From Mytilinidion resinicola (Eukaryota > Ascomycota > Dothideomycetes > Mytilinidiales > Mytilinidiaceae): DNA of 64,000 nt. Each line of letters starts with the position of its first letter. Positions within the stretch are counted from its first letter, which is position 1. The position numbers and the translations under genes were made by a program. Under the pieces are notes generated by a model. That model worked only from the letters and a program-made list of their open reading frames with translations, did no database searches and had not been told where the DNA came from. Shown piece after piece: positions 45,501 through 57,151 of the stretch. The stretch is taken from the NCBI RefSeq assembly GCF_010093595.1, contig NW_022985456.1, positions 580,104 through 644,103 of the forward strand. Direction: 5' to 3'.

Positions 45501-47644
45501 AGAGAGTCCATAGCTATCGAGAGAAGCGACGATATTTTCTGCTGGCGCAATCTATGCTACGACATTGAAATCAAAGGGGTTCCCCGTCGCCTCTTGGACA
45601 ACGTCCAAGGTTTCGTAGAGCCAGGTGCGTCTTTGATTACTTTCGGTTGCCCTTCTTGACAAAGATCATGTAATTGACATTTTGCTAGGCACCCTTACAG
45701 CCCTCGTGGGAGCCTCCGGAGCGGGCAAAACTACCCTCCTCAATGTCCTTGCGCAGAGAGTTTCTATGGGAGTTATCTCTGGTGATATGCTGGTCAACGG
45801 GTCACCACTCGACAAGTCTTTCCAGCGGCGAACTGGCTACGTTCAACAGCAAGACGTCCATCTTGCGGAATTGACCGTTCGGGAATCATTCCGCTTTTCT
45901 GCGCTTCTACGACAGGGCAAGGAAGTCCCAGTTTCTGAAAAGTACGCATACGTCGAAAATATCATCGCAGCATTGGGAATGCAGCATTACGCTGATGCTG
46001 TAATTGGAACCGCCGAGGAAGGCCTTAGCGCGGAGAAGAGAAAGCGCATTACGATTGGGCTGGAGCTCGTTGCTAAACCAACTCTACTGCTCTTCCTCGA
46101 CGAACCCACCTCAGGCCTGGATTCCCAATCAGCGACATCGATCATGAAGTTTCTTCGTGAACTTGCAAATGCAGGGCAGGCGATTCTCTGCACCATCCAT
46201 CAGCCGTCCGCTACATTATTTGAGGAGTTTGATCGTCTTCTTGTTCTTTCTAGAGGAGGAAAAACGGCATACTTTGGGGATCTAGGGCAGAACTCCAAGA
46301 TTGCCACCGATTACTTCGAAAGACATGGAGCCCCGCCTTGCGAGCCCACCGCAAATTCAGCCGAGTACATCTTGGATGTGGTTGGTGCTGGAGCAACTCA
46401 GACGGCGATGGCAGACTGGGCAGAGGTGTGGAAAAGCTCACCGGAGTGTGCTGCTGTGACTTCACGAATCCGAGCCATCCGAGCACCTAGACTCCAAAAC
46501 AAATTCCAAGGAATAGACAGCAAATTCCAGTTCAACAAACGCATAGATCCGGACGGAAAAATGGAGGCCGACAAAACGACTGATTTTGCAACATCCTGGT
46601 TTACTCAGTTCTTCGCGGTGCAAAAACGTTGCTTCCAACATGCGTGGCGGTCGCCGGTTTATCTCAACAGCAAGTTCCTCATCAACTTGTTCGGGGGGCT
46701 CTTTCTCGGTTTCACCTTTTACCAAGAAAACACGTCAATTCAAGGACTCCAGAACAAGACCTTCGCCGTCTTCATGATCCTCCTTCTCTGTCTCATTCTC
46801 ATCGTGCTTCTCCAGCCCCGTCTCCTCGTCATTCGCGACCTCTACGAAGTCCGTGAGCGCCACTCAAAAATGTACCACTGGACCACCTTCGTCATCGCCA
46901 ACATCATCGTCGAAATCCCCTTCAATTTTGTCATTTCTTCCGTCGGCTTCATTTGCTGGTACTTCCCTGTCGGCTGGTACCGCGACTCTGCAGTCACTCC
47001 CGGCCGCGGCCTTTTCATCTGGTTCATCTTGTAAGTTTTCATCCTTCTCTGACCAAACAGTTCGATTTCTAACATCCTTCCGCAGCATGCTCTACCAGAT
47101 CTACCACACCACCTTCGCACAAGCCATCGCCATGGTTTGTCCCAACGCTGACACCGCCGCCATGATGACAATCCTCTTCTACACCTTCATCCTTGCCTTC
47201 AACGGCGTCGTGCAGCCGCTCGCCTCCCTCGTCAAGTTCTGGCACTTCGCGTACTACGTCTCCCCCTTCACGTGGCTCGTCTCCGCCATGATGTCCACCG
47301 GCACCCACGATGTCCCTGTCCGGTGCTCTGCCGCTGAGATCAACATCTTCCAGCCGCCGAAGGGAATGTCGTGCGGGAAGTACGCCGGCGCGTTCGCGAA
47401 TGGTACGATGGCCGCTCTATACAACCCGAAGGCTATGAAGAATTGCGAGTTTTGTAGATTTGGCATTGCGGATGCGTATTTGACCGCTGTGCATATCTCG
47501 TATGATGATCGGTGGCGGAATGCGGCGTTCATGGCGGCGTATATTGTGTTCAATATTTGTCTGTTTTTCATCACGTTTTATTGTCATGCCAATGGGGTTA
47601 AGAGTGTGTTTGGGGGGATGGGGAAGCTGTTTAAGAAGAAGTAG
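42526..47644 (+). CDS. PDR-type ABC transporter (ABCG full transporter)
   Basis: Six exons, 42526-43385, 43441-43822, 43890-45012, 45067-45624, 45689-47030 and 47086-47644 (introns 55, 67, 54, 64, 55 bp), give 1607 residues in the reverse (NBD-TMD)2 order of fungal pleiotropic drug resistance pumps. NBD1 has the degenerate Walker A GGPGSGCTTLLK (Cys for Lys, normal here) near 287, signature VSGGERRRVTIAE near 400 and DNPTRGLDSST. NBD2 has canonical GASGAGKTTLL near 983, a degenerate signature LSAEKRKR near 1086 and FLDEPTSGLDSQ. Both membrane halves are present, including FKWISYINPVYYANEA across intron 3. That intron uses an unusual donor, GTTCGT. The N-terminus carries three imperfect RR(x)TW/L repeats. 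It probably exports azoles, plant defence compounds or lipids. Confidence 0.95.
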
Positions 47645-48765
47645 ATTGAAGGGGCTTGTAAGCGAGATGGATGGGGATGGTTCGGGACACATTCACGATA
47701 ATGCTTTATTGACAAATTGTCCACTTCTTCGTTTCTTGGTATTATTCTGAGGCTTCTATGTTTATGCGCCTTTGAGATTTCGCTGACTGGTCGCGTTATC
47801 GCCTCTATTGTCTCGGCTACTCTCTTTATCGCGTCGCCTCTATTTCTACACGAAAGTAATGAAATTCTCCGAAGTATGACCTTGACTCCACTTGCTCTGG
47901 GAACTCACATGATCGTCACATGTCTACGCTTATGTCAGCGTCACATCTCCGCAGTCTCCGTCTAGCTATAAAGCCTTGTACAGGCGGGTTTTTGATGTTT
48001 TCAGCGTCAACCTCGCGGGGAATAGCTGATGGGACCGGTTGGGTGTTGGTAACAGCTTCATGGAGCTGACCACATGGCTGCCTTGGTCGGAGACACTAAG
48101 TTGGGATTTAGCTGTGTATCATTTGCACTTGATAATGCGATCATCTACAGCTGAGACGGCGCTATGTAAACTGTCAATGTTTTTGTCAATCGCTAGTGTC
48201 TACCGATATGCTGGCTAATATGTTGGATTAGAACAATCACTTACAGCAAGCATTGCTGGTAGCCATCAGGTGTGAATTATACATAATGTCCGGTTCCATC
48301 AATGTTCAGACGCTACGGCCTGAAATTCTACATAAATAAAGGAAGCTCTAGCGCTGATAATCATCATCATCCGCTTTCCCATCTTTTTCAATTCGGCGCG
48401 AGTTTCATTCGCTCTGTCTTCTCCTTCTCTCTCCTCCCCCGCTCCCGCAGCAAGCATTCTCGTTTCGATGCTGCCACATGGTAGGGGTTCGATGATAGTT
48501 TTTACGAAGCTAACGCTGCATATTGCTATGCCTTTCCTGATTCTGAACGTAGAGGGGTTTTAACCCCACCCACGTCATACAGCACGTGACTGTCACATGA
48601 TCTGGAACTATTATATGTGAAATAAAATGCAATCCAGGATTTAACGCTGGTGACATCCTGTAACTGTGATACATTTAGCTAGCATACCTCAAGTATGTTC
48701 GCTTCCCAAGTGCCGCTACATCATCCAAAGCCCGCCAGCTAGACGACTTGACAAGAATGCACCTT
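47645..48765. other. Intergenic region
   Basis: 3' flank of the ABC transporter, then 3' flank of the convergent unknown gene on the minus strand. No supported gene. Confidence 0.5.
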
Positions 48766-49245
48766 TCATGCCTCCAAAGTCTCCGAATAGATCTCGCTAA
48801 GGAGATCGAAATCCTTCTTTGTCATCTCTTTGTCGTTCAGTCTGGCCCGCATCCATTCCGCCATCTTTTCCGGAAGCGGCCGCAGCAGATAGACCGTATG
48901 AAGATTCTCCTTAGGCGGTTCACTTTCGTCCTTCCATACAAAGCTGATCAGAAGCCTTCCATCACAGGTAAAGCTTGCAACCAATACGACGTTCAGTTGA
49001 AAGTCGTTGCTCGTTGATGTGATCACTTCCTCCCAGGCAATATCATTCATCATAGGAAGATGTAGCTTGTCATTCCAGAGCCTGCGGAAGTCGTTCAACT
49101 CGGTGTTGAGCGGACTGACTGAAAGATTCGGGATGGACGCGCTAACTACAATATCCCCGCAGTGTACTGTAGTGGTAGTGCCAACTCGAGGCTTCGCTCC
49201 GTCTTCAGGTGCCTGTGGTACAATAGTATCGATGCGTTGTGCCAT
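48766..49245 (-). CDS. Unknown protein, paralogue of the divergent zinc-knuckle gene
   Basis: An intronless 159-residue protein from MAQRIDTIV; an earlier Met at 49281 is also in frame (171 residues). The C-terminal 75 residues match the divergently transcribed neighbour at 49610: SFTCDGRLLISFVWKDESEP versus DFTMCGRDLLLFHWNNEGLP, then LHTVYLLRPLPEKMAEW versus LHVLLLLGPFPDEISQW, then a charged helix. The two genes are therefore divergent paralogues about 360 bp apart. This one lacks the zinc knuckle. I do not recognise the domain; predicted alpha/beta, soluble, no signal peptide. Confidence 0.65.
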   Translation of the reverse strand: MAQRIDTIVPQAPEDGAKPRVGTTTTVHCGDIVVSASIPNLSVSPLNTELNDFRRLWNDKLHLPMMNDIAWEEVITSTSNDFQLNVVLVASFTCDGRLLISFVWKDESEPPKENLHTVYLLRPLPEKMAEWMRARLNDKEMTKKDFDLLSEIYSETLEA

Positions 49246-49609
49246 GCTTGGTACTGTGAGAAGCGGGATGAGTAATGACAAGGGAGCTCGCTTGCAGGTT
49301 GTCTAAAGGGAGAGAAGAGTCCGTTGAATGGTAAGTTTTCTCAGTCGTCTAGAACTCGTCTTTATACTAGGGCGAGCCTTGGGCGGTCGGTTCTTGATTG
49401 CTGCAAGCTTTCCTTCGCATTACGTTTGGGCTGCCTACGGTTTTGCATCTAGAAGCAACCAGAAAACGACAAACTCAGTCTTCTTGCAGCATAAAGAACG
49501 AATCTTTGAACCTCAGGAACTTTGGAACGGACCTGATACATTGGACCAATCTCAGATTATCAATAGGTTCCTGTGCAGCAGCAACTCCGAAGCGAACTAT
49601 TAGGCAACG
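49246..49609. other. Shared promoter of the divergent paralogue pair
   Basis: About 360 bp between two divergently transcribed paralogues; no clear inverted symmetry seen. Confidence 0.5.
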
Positions 49610-50356
49610 ATGGCACCAAAGAATGAGGGCGGCCAGGGTGGCAGAGAAGGTAACTCCAGGGGTGAGTGCTACACATGCGGCAGTACAGGTCATCTCTCTC
49701 GTGACTGCGCTCAAACCGATAACAAGGGGGGTAGAGGTAGGACATGCGATAGAGGCGGAGGGTATGACTTCTCTAGAGCTACAGGCGGAAGCTTGCAAGA
49801 ACACAATTTGATCGAAGTACCCTGGCCTTGCGACGACGACGACGACTTCAAATCGCGCAGTTACGAGACGTCCCCTAAATCTTTCCGCTTTGGCATCAAC
49901 TACGACGAAGAGCCTACCGACATCGATGTACATCGTCTCCGTCAGGCGTGGAGTGATCTAGATCTTCGCTTTCCGGCCGAGCACCATTCGGAACATATCG
50001 AGGCGTGGCAGCAATTTCTAAACTCACCTGAAGAGGATAAATACCGCCGGTTCAAAGTTATAGTCATCGAAGATTTTACCATGTGCGGGCGGGATTTGCT
50101 ATTGTTCCATTGGAATAACGAGGGGCTGCCGGAGCATCATCTCCATGTTCTCTTACTGCTTGGTCCCTTTCCAGATGAAATATCGCAATGGATAGAAGCG
50201 AATTCAAGGCCGAAGGAGAGGGATGAGAAGTGGTATGATACGATGAGAGACTATTATCTCGACTACTTGCGTGGTGAGTATATTACGAAGGACCTCGAAC
50301 CTTTGATCACAGGCAGACCGGTAGCTTTCGAAGTGCGGAAGACCGTGGAGCTCTAA
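49610..50356 (+). CDS. CCHC zinc-knuckle protein with a lineage-specific domain
   Basis: An intronless 248-residue protein. Residues 19-32 form a perfect CCHC knuckle (CYTCGSTGHLSRDC, C-x2-C-x4-H-x4-C) in a Gly/Arg-rich region, the signature of single-stranded nucleic-acid-binding proteins such as Gis2/CNBP and retroelement Gag. Residues about 85-230 form a domain shared with the divergent neighbour at 48766-49245. The domain has the motif DLLLFHWNNEGLPEHHLHV, then LLGPFPDEISQWIEA. No Gag, protease or RT homology follows, so a domesticated Gag is possible but unproven; simple fusion of a knuckle exon to the duplicated domain is the alternative. Likely RNA-binding; function unknown. Confidence 0.75.
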   Translation: MAPKNEGGQGGREGNSRGECYTCGSTGHLSRDCAQTDNKGGRGRTCDRGGGYDFSRATGGSLQEHNLIEVPWPCDDDDDFKSRSYETSPKSFRFGINYDEEPTDIDVHRLRQAWSDLDLRFPAEHHSEHIEAWQQFLNSPEEDKYRRFKVIVIEDFTMCGRDLLLFHWNNEGLPEHHLHVLLLLGPFPDEISQWIEANSRPKERDEKWYDTMRDYYLDYLRGEYITKDLEPLITGRPVAFEVRKTVEL

Positions 50357-50581
50357 GTTATGTAGAGGCTAGCAAATTTGCTTTTTTCAAGTTGAGACTG
50401 TAAGGATATGTATGTGTGTGTGACTGGAGCAATTTGCGGCATCCGTGAACTCTATAGCCCTTGAAGTCACCGTCCGTGCCACATCGGAGCCACTCCGGCC
50501 CGCTAGCGCAACGCCACACCTTCACGAGACTTCGCGTTCCCACACCCATCCATCTCCACTCCCTCCATCCTTTTTTATTGA

Positions 50582-51610
50582 ATGAAATACGAGATTCGCC
50601 AAGCCGGCGTGAAAGGCCTGGGACTGTTTGCCAAAAGCCCGATCGCCCGCGGAACTCGCATCCTCTCCGAACGACCGCTACTCGCTATCCGCCAAGACCA
50701 GGAAGTTGACGGCATCTTTTCTGCCACGAAGTCCTTAACTCAGAATGACAGAAAAGCGTTATTGGACCTTTCAGGCCACAGCGGCGGACAAAGTCTCGAG
50801 TTTGCACGATGGATGCAGGTGGTGTGGTGGAATGTGAAGAGTCTCGTCAGGAGTGTTCGACACCCTAGTACTTTCACTAGCTCTATCCCATCTCCACGTT
50901 CGATGCGAGAGCACATGACTATTTTCAACGTCTTTCGCTCAAATTCGTTCGATTTGGGGGGCGGCGGTAGTATCCAGCAAGCCGTGTTTGATAATGTGGC
51001 AAGGATAAATCATTCTTGCCTGCCAAATGCGCAGGGAAATTTTCATTCGACGCTAGGTCGGTTCAATGTCCATGCGTTACGGGATATCAAGAGCGGTGAG
51101 GAGGTTACGCTGAACTATCTCCCTGAGCTTGGTTCGCTTGCTGCTTCGAGGGGTAGCAAATTGCAAGAGGGTTATGGCTTCGACTGCGACTGTCCGGCGT
51201 GTGATTTGACGACGGCGAGAGGGAAAGCGGGAGAAGAGCGGCGAGCGGAAGAAAGAAAAAGGATAAAAGAGTTTGCGGCTACGGTTGAGAAGAACGCGGA
51301 AGGGATGGATGCGGAGTTGAGGATGACAAAGAGGTTCATCAAGCTATTTGAGGCCGAAGGGATTACCGGGAGGGAAGTCGCGTCGATGTGAGTATCAGGC
51401 TGAAGCAACAACTTACTTTGAGGTGTCATATGCTAATCTCTTGATAGGTATTTCGAAGTTGCAAAGCTCAACGTGAAGCTCGGGAGACACGACGAAGCGC
51501 TTCGGTGCGCCGAGAAGGGATTAGAGCTGGATCAGTACTGCATTGGATTCGACCATCCGACATATGAAAACGGTGTTGAATTCATTACGGCGTTGAAAAG
51601 CAAAGCTTGA
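50582..51610 (+). CDS. SET-domain protein, SMYD-like without MYND, with TPR-like tail
   Basis: Exons 50582-51387 and 51448-51610 with a 60-bp intron (GTGAGT, branch TGCTAATC) give 322 residues. The SET domain starts at residue 1 (YEIRQAGVKGLGLFAKSPI) and holds the catalytic-core RINHSCLPNAQ near 140 and GEEVTLNYL near 175, followed by the Cys cluster FDCDCPAC. These are the lysine-methyltransferase motifs binding S-adenosylmethionine and the substrate channel. The MYND finger that splits the SET domain in SMYD proteins is absent, as in many fungal paralogues. The tail after the intron (YFEVAKLNVKLGRHDEALRC) is a TPR-like helix pair. Substrate unknown. Convergent with the next gene, about 150 bp between stops. 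Confidence 0.9.
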
Positions 51611-51763
51611 AGGCTGTATGCTCTACAGATATGTATACCTACGAAGTACACCATCAACTACATACCCAAAGCTAGAAGAGCTGAGGAAAACCCATTCCTC
51701 CTATTCTTCAGTGAAGAGATATGTCCATACCTCCCACATTCATTCTCCTTGCCGTCGAATCGC

Positions 51764-52492
51764 TTAAATCCCATGCTCACTCTTCCACACCCTCAACTCC
51801 TCCCTCAACTCCTCCAAGCCTTTGCTCTCATCATCTTGATATTTCGCAAACTTCCCTCCGCCCATCCCATGAATCAATTCCCTCACCTTTCCCACCCATA
51901 TATCTGACTCCGACCACTGGCTCTGCTTTCCGGTAGACCTCGCAATCATGCGCATATAGCTCAGTACCTGCGGCGCATCCGCCCCCAACATCTTATGTCC
52001 TTGTAGCCAGGGCAGAACCTCCCTCGCCGCAGACTCGGCCTCGGGATGTAGTCCGTTATGTTCCAAGATTTGGGAAAGATTAAGCAACGCGCTCATGTTC
52101 TTGGTCTTAGCCCCGGAGACGGGGTCGTAGGGTCCATTAGCATACATCTCCCGCACAATCCTTTCTTGCTCTTCCCACTTCTCGAGGTTTTTCGCGATGG
52201 AGCTTCGAGCTAGTTTCAACTTCATCCATAATTGATAGTCGGCTCTGTGAAGTGATTGCGGTCTGCTCGTATACTCGCGGATCTCGAGAGTTTCATCGAG
52301 GATCCTTTCGAGCCAATCAAGCTTTTCCTCGACTGAGAGCGCATTGTTGAACTTGAATCGCTGCAGGTCGGCCTCGGTGAAGCATTGAAAGAAGTTGCGC
52401 GCGGTGGTGTATTCGATGTCGCTCCAGAATGGAGTGTTGGGGACGTCGTGGTCCCAGAGGAATTTTGGGGCGAGGTTTGCGGTGGCGGCCAT
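51764..52492 (-). CDS. Conserved fungal protein of unknown function, TPR-like
   Basis: An intronless 242-residue frame from MAATANLAPKFLWDHDVPN. It is almost all helical and rich in charged residues. The stretch MSALLNLSQILEHNGLHPEA followed by ESAAREVLPWL has TPR-like helix-turn-helix spacing with a small residue at the turn; the C-terminus (ELREELRVWKSEHG) looks amphipathic. No signal peptide, membrane segment or catalytic motif. Codon use and lack of internal repeats support a real gene, and it is convergent with the SET gene and divergent from the MFS gene. Function unknown. Confidence 0.75.
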   Translation of the reverse strand: MAATANLAPKFLWDHDVPNTPFWSDIEYTTARNFFQCFTEADLQRFKFNNALSVEEKLDWLERILDETLEIREYTSRPQSLHRADYQLWMKLKLARSSIAKNLEKWEEQERIVREMYANGPYDPVSGAKTKNMSALLNLSQILEHNGLHPEAESAAREVLPWLQGHKMLGADAPQVLSYMRMIARSTGKQSQWSESDIWVGKVRELIHGMGGGKFAKYQDDESKGLEELREELRVWKSEHGI

Positions 52493-53092
52493 TTTGAAAT
52501 ATGGGAAGAGAGAGGTATAGCCAGCAAAGGCAAGAGATATGCCACGTTTCTGTTGTATATACTATGTACATTCTGAATAGTGGTTGCCTGAATACTGAGC
52601 CAAACATGTAGTCTCCATGGAGATCAAAGCGCTTTCGACACTCCTATTCAATCCTAGCGCCGTTTTGCCATTGGCTGCGGTAAACTTCAGATGATCAGAC
52701 CTCCATACTCCATAACGTAGAAAGTCATATCAAGTCTTTAACTCGTGAAGTTTTGATTTAAACTCCAAGACGACTTTTGACGCTTCGATATTAGGTTAGT
52801 GACTGGGCGTGTGGAACGGACATGCTTTTGAACTCGCCTTGGCAATCGCGTTATTTTCCTTATCTCGCTTCGTTTTCTCAACCTTTCATTTCGTACCGTG
52901 GCTCTCATCTCCACGTAACAAGCACGACAGCTTTCTTTCCTTCATCATGTAAATAAGTTTTTCGCATTCCGTTAAAACAACGCTTGCCCCCCGCTGCCTG
53001 GCTTAGATTAGCCTTGATGTTGGTGGTTTTTGCTTTTTTCGCCAAAATACCTTTCCAAGGCACTGCTCTCCAAATACAGTCAGACATAAGTA
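52493..53092. other. Divergent promoter region
   Basis: 600 bp between the unknown gene (-) and the MFS gene (+). No distinct site recognised. Confidence 0.5.
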
Positions 53093-54645
53093 ATGGTTCA
53101 CGGCCACGAGAAAGAGCAAGGAAAAACCCTAGCTCGTACCCCAGAGGACTCCCTTCAAGCAAATGACCCGGACAACCCCTTCAATTGGTCCCCAACAAAG
53201 AAATGGAGCGTAACTTTAGTCGCCTGCTACGTAACCTTCATCGTGGGGTTCAACGCGACAGCCCTCACAGCCGCCGTTAACGAAACTAATGCCCAATTCC
53301 ACATATCCGATGCCTCGTTTCCGCACTCCGTTTGGCCCGTCACGGCATGGAACACAGGCGGTGCTTTAGCTCCAATGGTTGTGCTTCCGATTATGGAAGA
53401 CTACGGCACAAGACCTGGGTACCTCATTACGTATTTCCTATTTGTCATCTTCGTCATCCCTCAAGCTGTAGCGCAGAACTTCGCAACGTTCATCGTTTGC
53501 CGCTTTTTTGCGGGATGTTGCGGAGCAGTACTTCAAGACGCAATGGATGGGATTATTGCAGATATATGGGCGGAGGCTACTCAGCGAAGCTTACCGGTAT
53601 CGTGCTACGTTTTCGCGCTTCTTGCGGGTGTGAGTATAGGACCAGTCGTCGGTGGAGCGATTATGGAGAGCTTGAGTTGGCGATGGTAACTATTTCTATC
53701 GACACGGAGGAATTTTTACATTAGCTTACATGCATCAGGATCTTCTACACCCAACTCGTAATCTACGGCGGCTCCGCCCCCATCGTGTTTCTCATCTTCC
53801 GCGAAACCCGCTGCCCCATCATCCTCTCCCGTCGAAAAAAACGAAATCACCAACATCCACCTGAGCTCGACGATGCCAACCCCAACACCCCAAACACTGC
53901 CAAACACCCCATCCCCCTCACCGCCCTCAAAGCCTTCCTCGCTAGCAACATCCTCCGCCCTCTCCTCCTCCTCACCACCGAACCCGTCGTTGCCTCCTTC
54001 ACTCTACTCTCCGCCCTCTCCTACGGCCTGCTCTTCCTCGCCACCCAATCCGTGCCCCAAGTCTACGCCGCCCTCTACGCCTTCTCCGAACCTTCCACCG
54101 GCCTAATCCAAGCCTCCATCGTCGTCGGCGAAGTCCTCGGCTTCCTCGCCTGCGCCTCCATCGGCGACCCCTACTTCGCGCGTGCCTCGGCCGGCACCGC
54201 GCGCATCCTCGGCGGCCCTCCCCAGCTCCCCGAAGTCCGCCTCTACCTCGCCATCCCGGCCTCCTTCATCGGGCTCGCTGGCGGGCTGTTCGTGTACGGC
54301 TGGACCGCCTACGCCGACGTCACATTCTGGGCGCCGGCCGTCGGTCTTTTACTCGTCGGGTTTGGCAGCGTGGTGGTCATGCAGGCGATCATGATGTACA
54401 TCACGGACGCGTACGCGAAGTACGCGGCGAGCGCGTCGGCGGCGGTGTGCTTTGGGGAGAACATGGCGGCGGCGTTCTTGCCGCTCGCGAGCCAGAGCAT
54501 GTATAGCAATCTGAGATTTCACTGGGCGAGCAGCTTGCTGGCGTTTGTGGCGGTGGCGTTGAGCTGTGCGCCGGTGGTGTTGGTGTGGAAGGGGCGGGCG
54601 ATTCGGGAGAAGAGTCCGTTTATGAGGGAGGCGATGGTTGGGTAG
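53093..54645 (+). CDS. MFS transporter, 12-TM DHA1 type
   Basis: Exons 53093-53685 and 53739-54645 with a 53-bp intron give 499 residues. It begins with the cytosolic DPDNPFNWSPTKKW motif that opens DHA1 drug:proton antiporters, followed by TM1. The TM4-5 region carries CRFFAGCCGAVLQDAMDGI and ADIWAEATQRSLP, the DHA1 form of the MFS loop motif, and GPVVGGAIMESLSWRW ends at the intron. The central cytosolic loop is Pro/Asn-rich. Exon 2 is notably GC-rich at third positions compared with exon 1, so the two exons differ in composition. Likely exports small toxic molecules or polyamines; substrate unknown. Confidence 0.92.
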
Positions 54646-55913
54646 TGGGGGTGGGTTTGGGGACTCCATGTGGTTGTGAGCTAGGAAAGAAAGATGTGCG
54701 GCTGATTTACAAGCTCGAGAATGTCACATGCTGGGAGAATTTCGAAACCATGCCGCAGTACCTCTTACATTGGCAAGCGGTTGCGGGCTGATATGAATGA
54801 TGCGCGTCTAATTTGCGTGCATAAGGACGTTGCGAGCTCCTGCGGTCCTAACTTATAGTGGCGATCTTGAAGGTTATCGTCATTGCGCTTGTTCGTGCTG
54901 TGTTGTTTGAAGAGCGCTTGGAGTGCTATTGTGGCAGGCGAAATTGGATTTGCGAGAACAGCGGGTGTAAGTCTGCTGAGGCGCCCGAGTCCGGGAATGT
55001 CTGAGAAAGGTTGGAGATGATCGGTCCGCCAGCCTATTGTAGCGCTTTGCCACACAAATAAAACACTAACCGACCCTGAGAGACTTTGGATGAAGAAAAC
55101 TATATGTGCGCCTTAGGGTACTCTTGCCAGCTCTGCTAAAAGAATAAAAAAAGATGTCCAGTTTGCGAAGTTACAGTTGACATCGTGCTTTCTAAGAGTA
55201 TGCTGGGTCACCCTTGGCTTGTTAAGTGTACACGAAAAATGCTGCCTGATTTAGAAGCTTAGAGTTTCAATAAGCTATCTATATCTTTAATGGTGTGTTG
55301 GAGGTCTCATGACGGTGACAAACGTGTGTCCATGAGGTTTGACTCGTGAAAACGCATTGAGGCACCTCAAATAGTGCCAGCCAAGTGGAAGCTTACCTCT
55401 GTGGGCTTTCACCTGACGGGGCCGACACGTTTGTGGGTGGCGGACCTTGCACGGCGGGGATGAATATATAACCGCTCGGGGCAATGGCAGACCTGGAATT
55501 GTCAGTATAGAGCAGCGAGGCCAATGAATAGGTTTGACTTACGCAAGCCAAACTCGGAATGAGTTTAAGAGGTTAGCCATGGCGACTAGAGATGATGCAT
55601 GTGCAAGATGTAAAGTGGGGGGAAAGTGAGGAGAAGTGAGAGGGGAGTGATGAGTTGCAGAGTGAAGAGTCATAGAAGGCAGATGTAAAGAGAAGAGAGT
55701 GAGGTGTAGAGAGTGGAAGAGAATGAAAAGGAAAGACGGAATTTCTCCGGGAGAGCACTCCAGTAATTTGTTAATCGCATACTTATGCGGCATTGCTTAT
55801 TACGCACGGTACCTGATGATGTTTTTCGGGAGCGCGGACAATAGATGTCTTGTTCTGGTCAACTATAAATTGGATGCTGGGTATACAAACAAGTTCTCGA
55901 TATGATACCACAA
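54646..55913. other. Intergenic region with MITE remnant
   Basis: About 1.3 kb without a supported gene. A right-end fragment of the roughly 95-bp MITE-like family lies at 55350-55378. The last 8 bp (TACCACAA, 55906-55913) are the target duplication of the transposon that follows. Confidence 0.5.
55350..55378 (+). repeat. MITE-like element, right end only
   Basis: ACGCATTGAGGCACCTCAAA followed by TAGTGCC matches the right end of the copy at 16579 (ACGCATTAGAGGACCTCAAG), including bases internal to the inverted repeat. Confidence 0.45.
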
Positions 55914-56012
55914 GGACGAGCTTAATTACCACCCCCCTTTTCTCTTGCTATAACCCGCCCTAGATTTAGCTTAGCTCCGGCCCGCAACAACTTTGTCCTA
56001 CTAATTCGAAGC
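55914..56012 (+). repeat. Left terminal inverted repeat
   Basis: About 99 bp, C-rich runs (CCACCCCCC) alternating with TTTTCTC. Relative to the right end it lacks an internal block of about 22 bp (CTCTCCGTATCACCCCCC region). Confidence 0.8.
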
Positions 56013-56052
56013 TTTAAATCTGCAACACCACGAGAGTGAACTAATAGTTATA

Positions 56053-56146
56053 GGACGAGCTTAATTACCACCCCCCATTTCTCTCCGCATCACCCCCCTT
56101 TTCTCTTCCTACCACCCCCCCTACATTTAGCCTAGCTCCGGCCGGT
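56053..56146 (+). repeat. Second, internal copy of the left terminal repeat
   Basis: Same orientation as the outer left end but with the 22-bp block that the right end also has, so it is the closer partner of the right end. It runs into the gap at 56147. It suggests a nested insertion or a duplicated terminus. Confidence 0.75.
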
Positions 56147-57146
56147 NNNNNNNNNNNNNNNNNNNNNNNNNNNNNNNNNNNNNNNNNNNNNNNNNNNNNN
56201 NNNNNNNNNNNNNNNNNNNNNNNNNNNNNNNNNNNNNNNNNNNNNNNNNNNNNNNNNNNNNNNNNNNNNNNNNNNNNNNNNNNNNNNNNNNNNNNNNNNN
56301 NNNNNNNNNNNNNNNNNNNNNNNNNNNNNNNNNNNNNNNNNNNNNNNNNNNNNNNNNNNNNNNNNNNNNNNNNNNNNNNNNNNNNNNNNNNNNNNNNNNN
56401 NNNNNNNNNNNNNNNNNNNNNNNNNNNNNNNNNNNNNNNNNNNNNNNNNNNNNNNNNNNNNNNNNNNNNNNNNNNNNNNNNNNNNNNNNNNNNNNNNNNN
56501 NNNNNNNNNNNNNNNNNNNNNNNNNNNNNNNNNNNNNNNNNNNNNNNNNNNNNNNNNNNNNNNNNNNNNNNNNNNNNNNNNNNNNNNNNNNNNNNNNNNN
56601 NNNNNNNNNNNNNNNNNNNNNNNNNNNNNNNNNNNNNNNNNNNNNNNNNNNNNNNNNNNNNNNNNNNNNNNNNNNNNNNNNNNNNNNNNNNNNNNNNNNN
56701 NNNNNNNNNNNNNNNNNNNNNNNNNNNNNNNNNNNNNNNNNNNNNNNNNNNNNNNNNNNNNNNNNNNNNNNNNNNNNNNNNNNNNNNNNNNNNNNNNNNN
56801 NNNNNNNNNNNNNNNNNNNNNNNNNNNNNNNNNNNNNNNNNNNNNNNNNNNNNNNNNNNNNNNNNNNNNNNNNNNNNNNNNNNNNNNNNNNNNNNNNNNN
56901 NNNNNNNNNNNNNNNNNNNNNNNNNNNNNNNNNNNNNNNNNNNNNNNNNNNNNNNNNNNNNNNNNNNNNNNNNNNNNNNNNNNNNNNNNNNNNNNNNNNN
57001 NNNNNNNNNNNNNNNNNNNNNNNNNNNNNNNNNNNNNNNNNNNNNNNNNNNNNNNNNNNNNNNNNNNNNNNNNNNNNNNNNNNNNNNNNNNNNNNNNNNN
57101 NNNNNNNNNNNNNNNNNNNNNNNNNNNNNNNNNNNNNNNNNNNNNN
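56147..57146. other. Assembly gap (1,000 N)
   Basis: Exactly 1,000 unknown bases, a conventional placeholder; the true distance may differ. The gap sits between inverted transposon ends, which explains why assembly failed there. Confidence 0.99.
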
Positions 57147-57151
57147 GTTCT

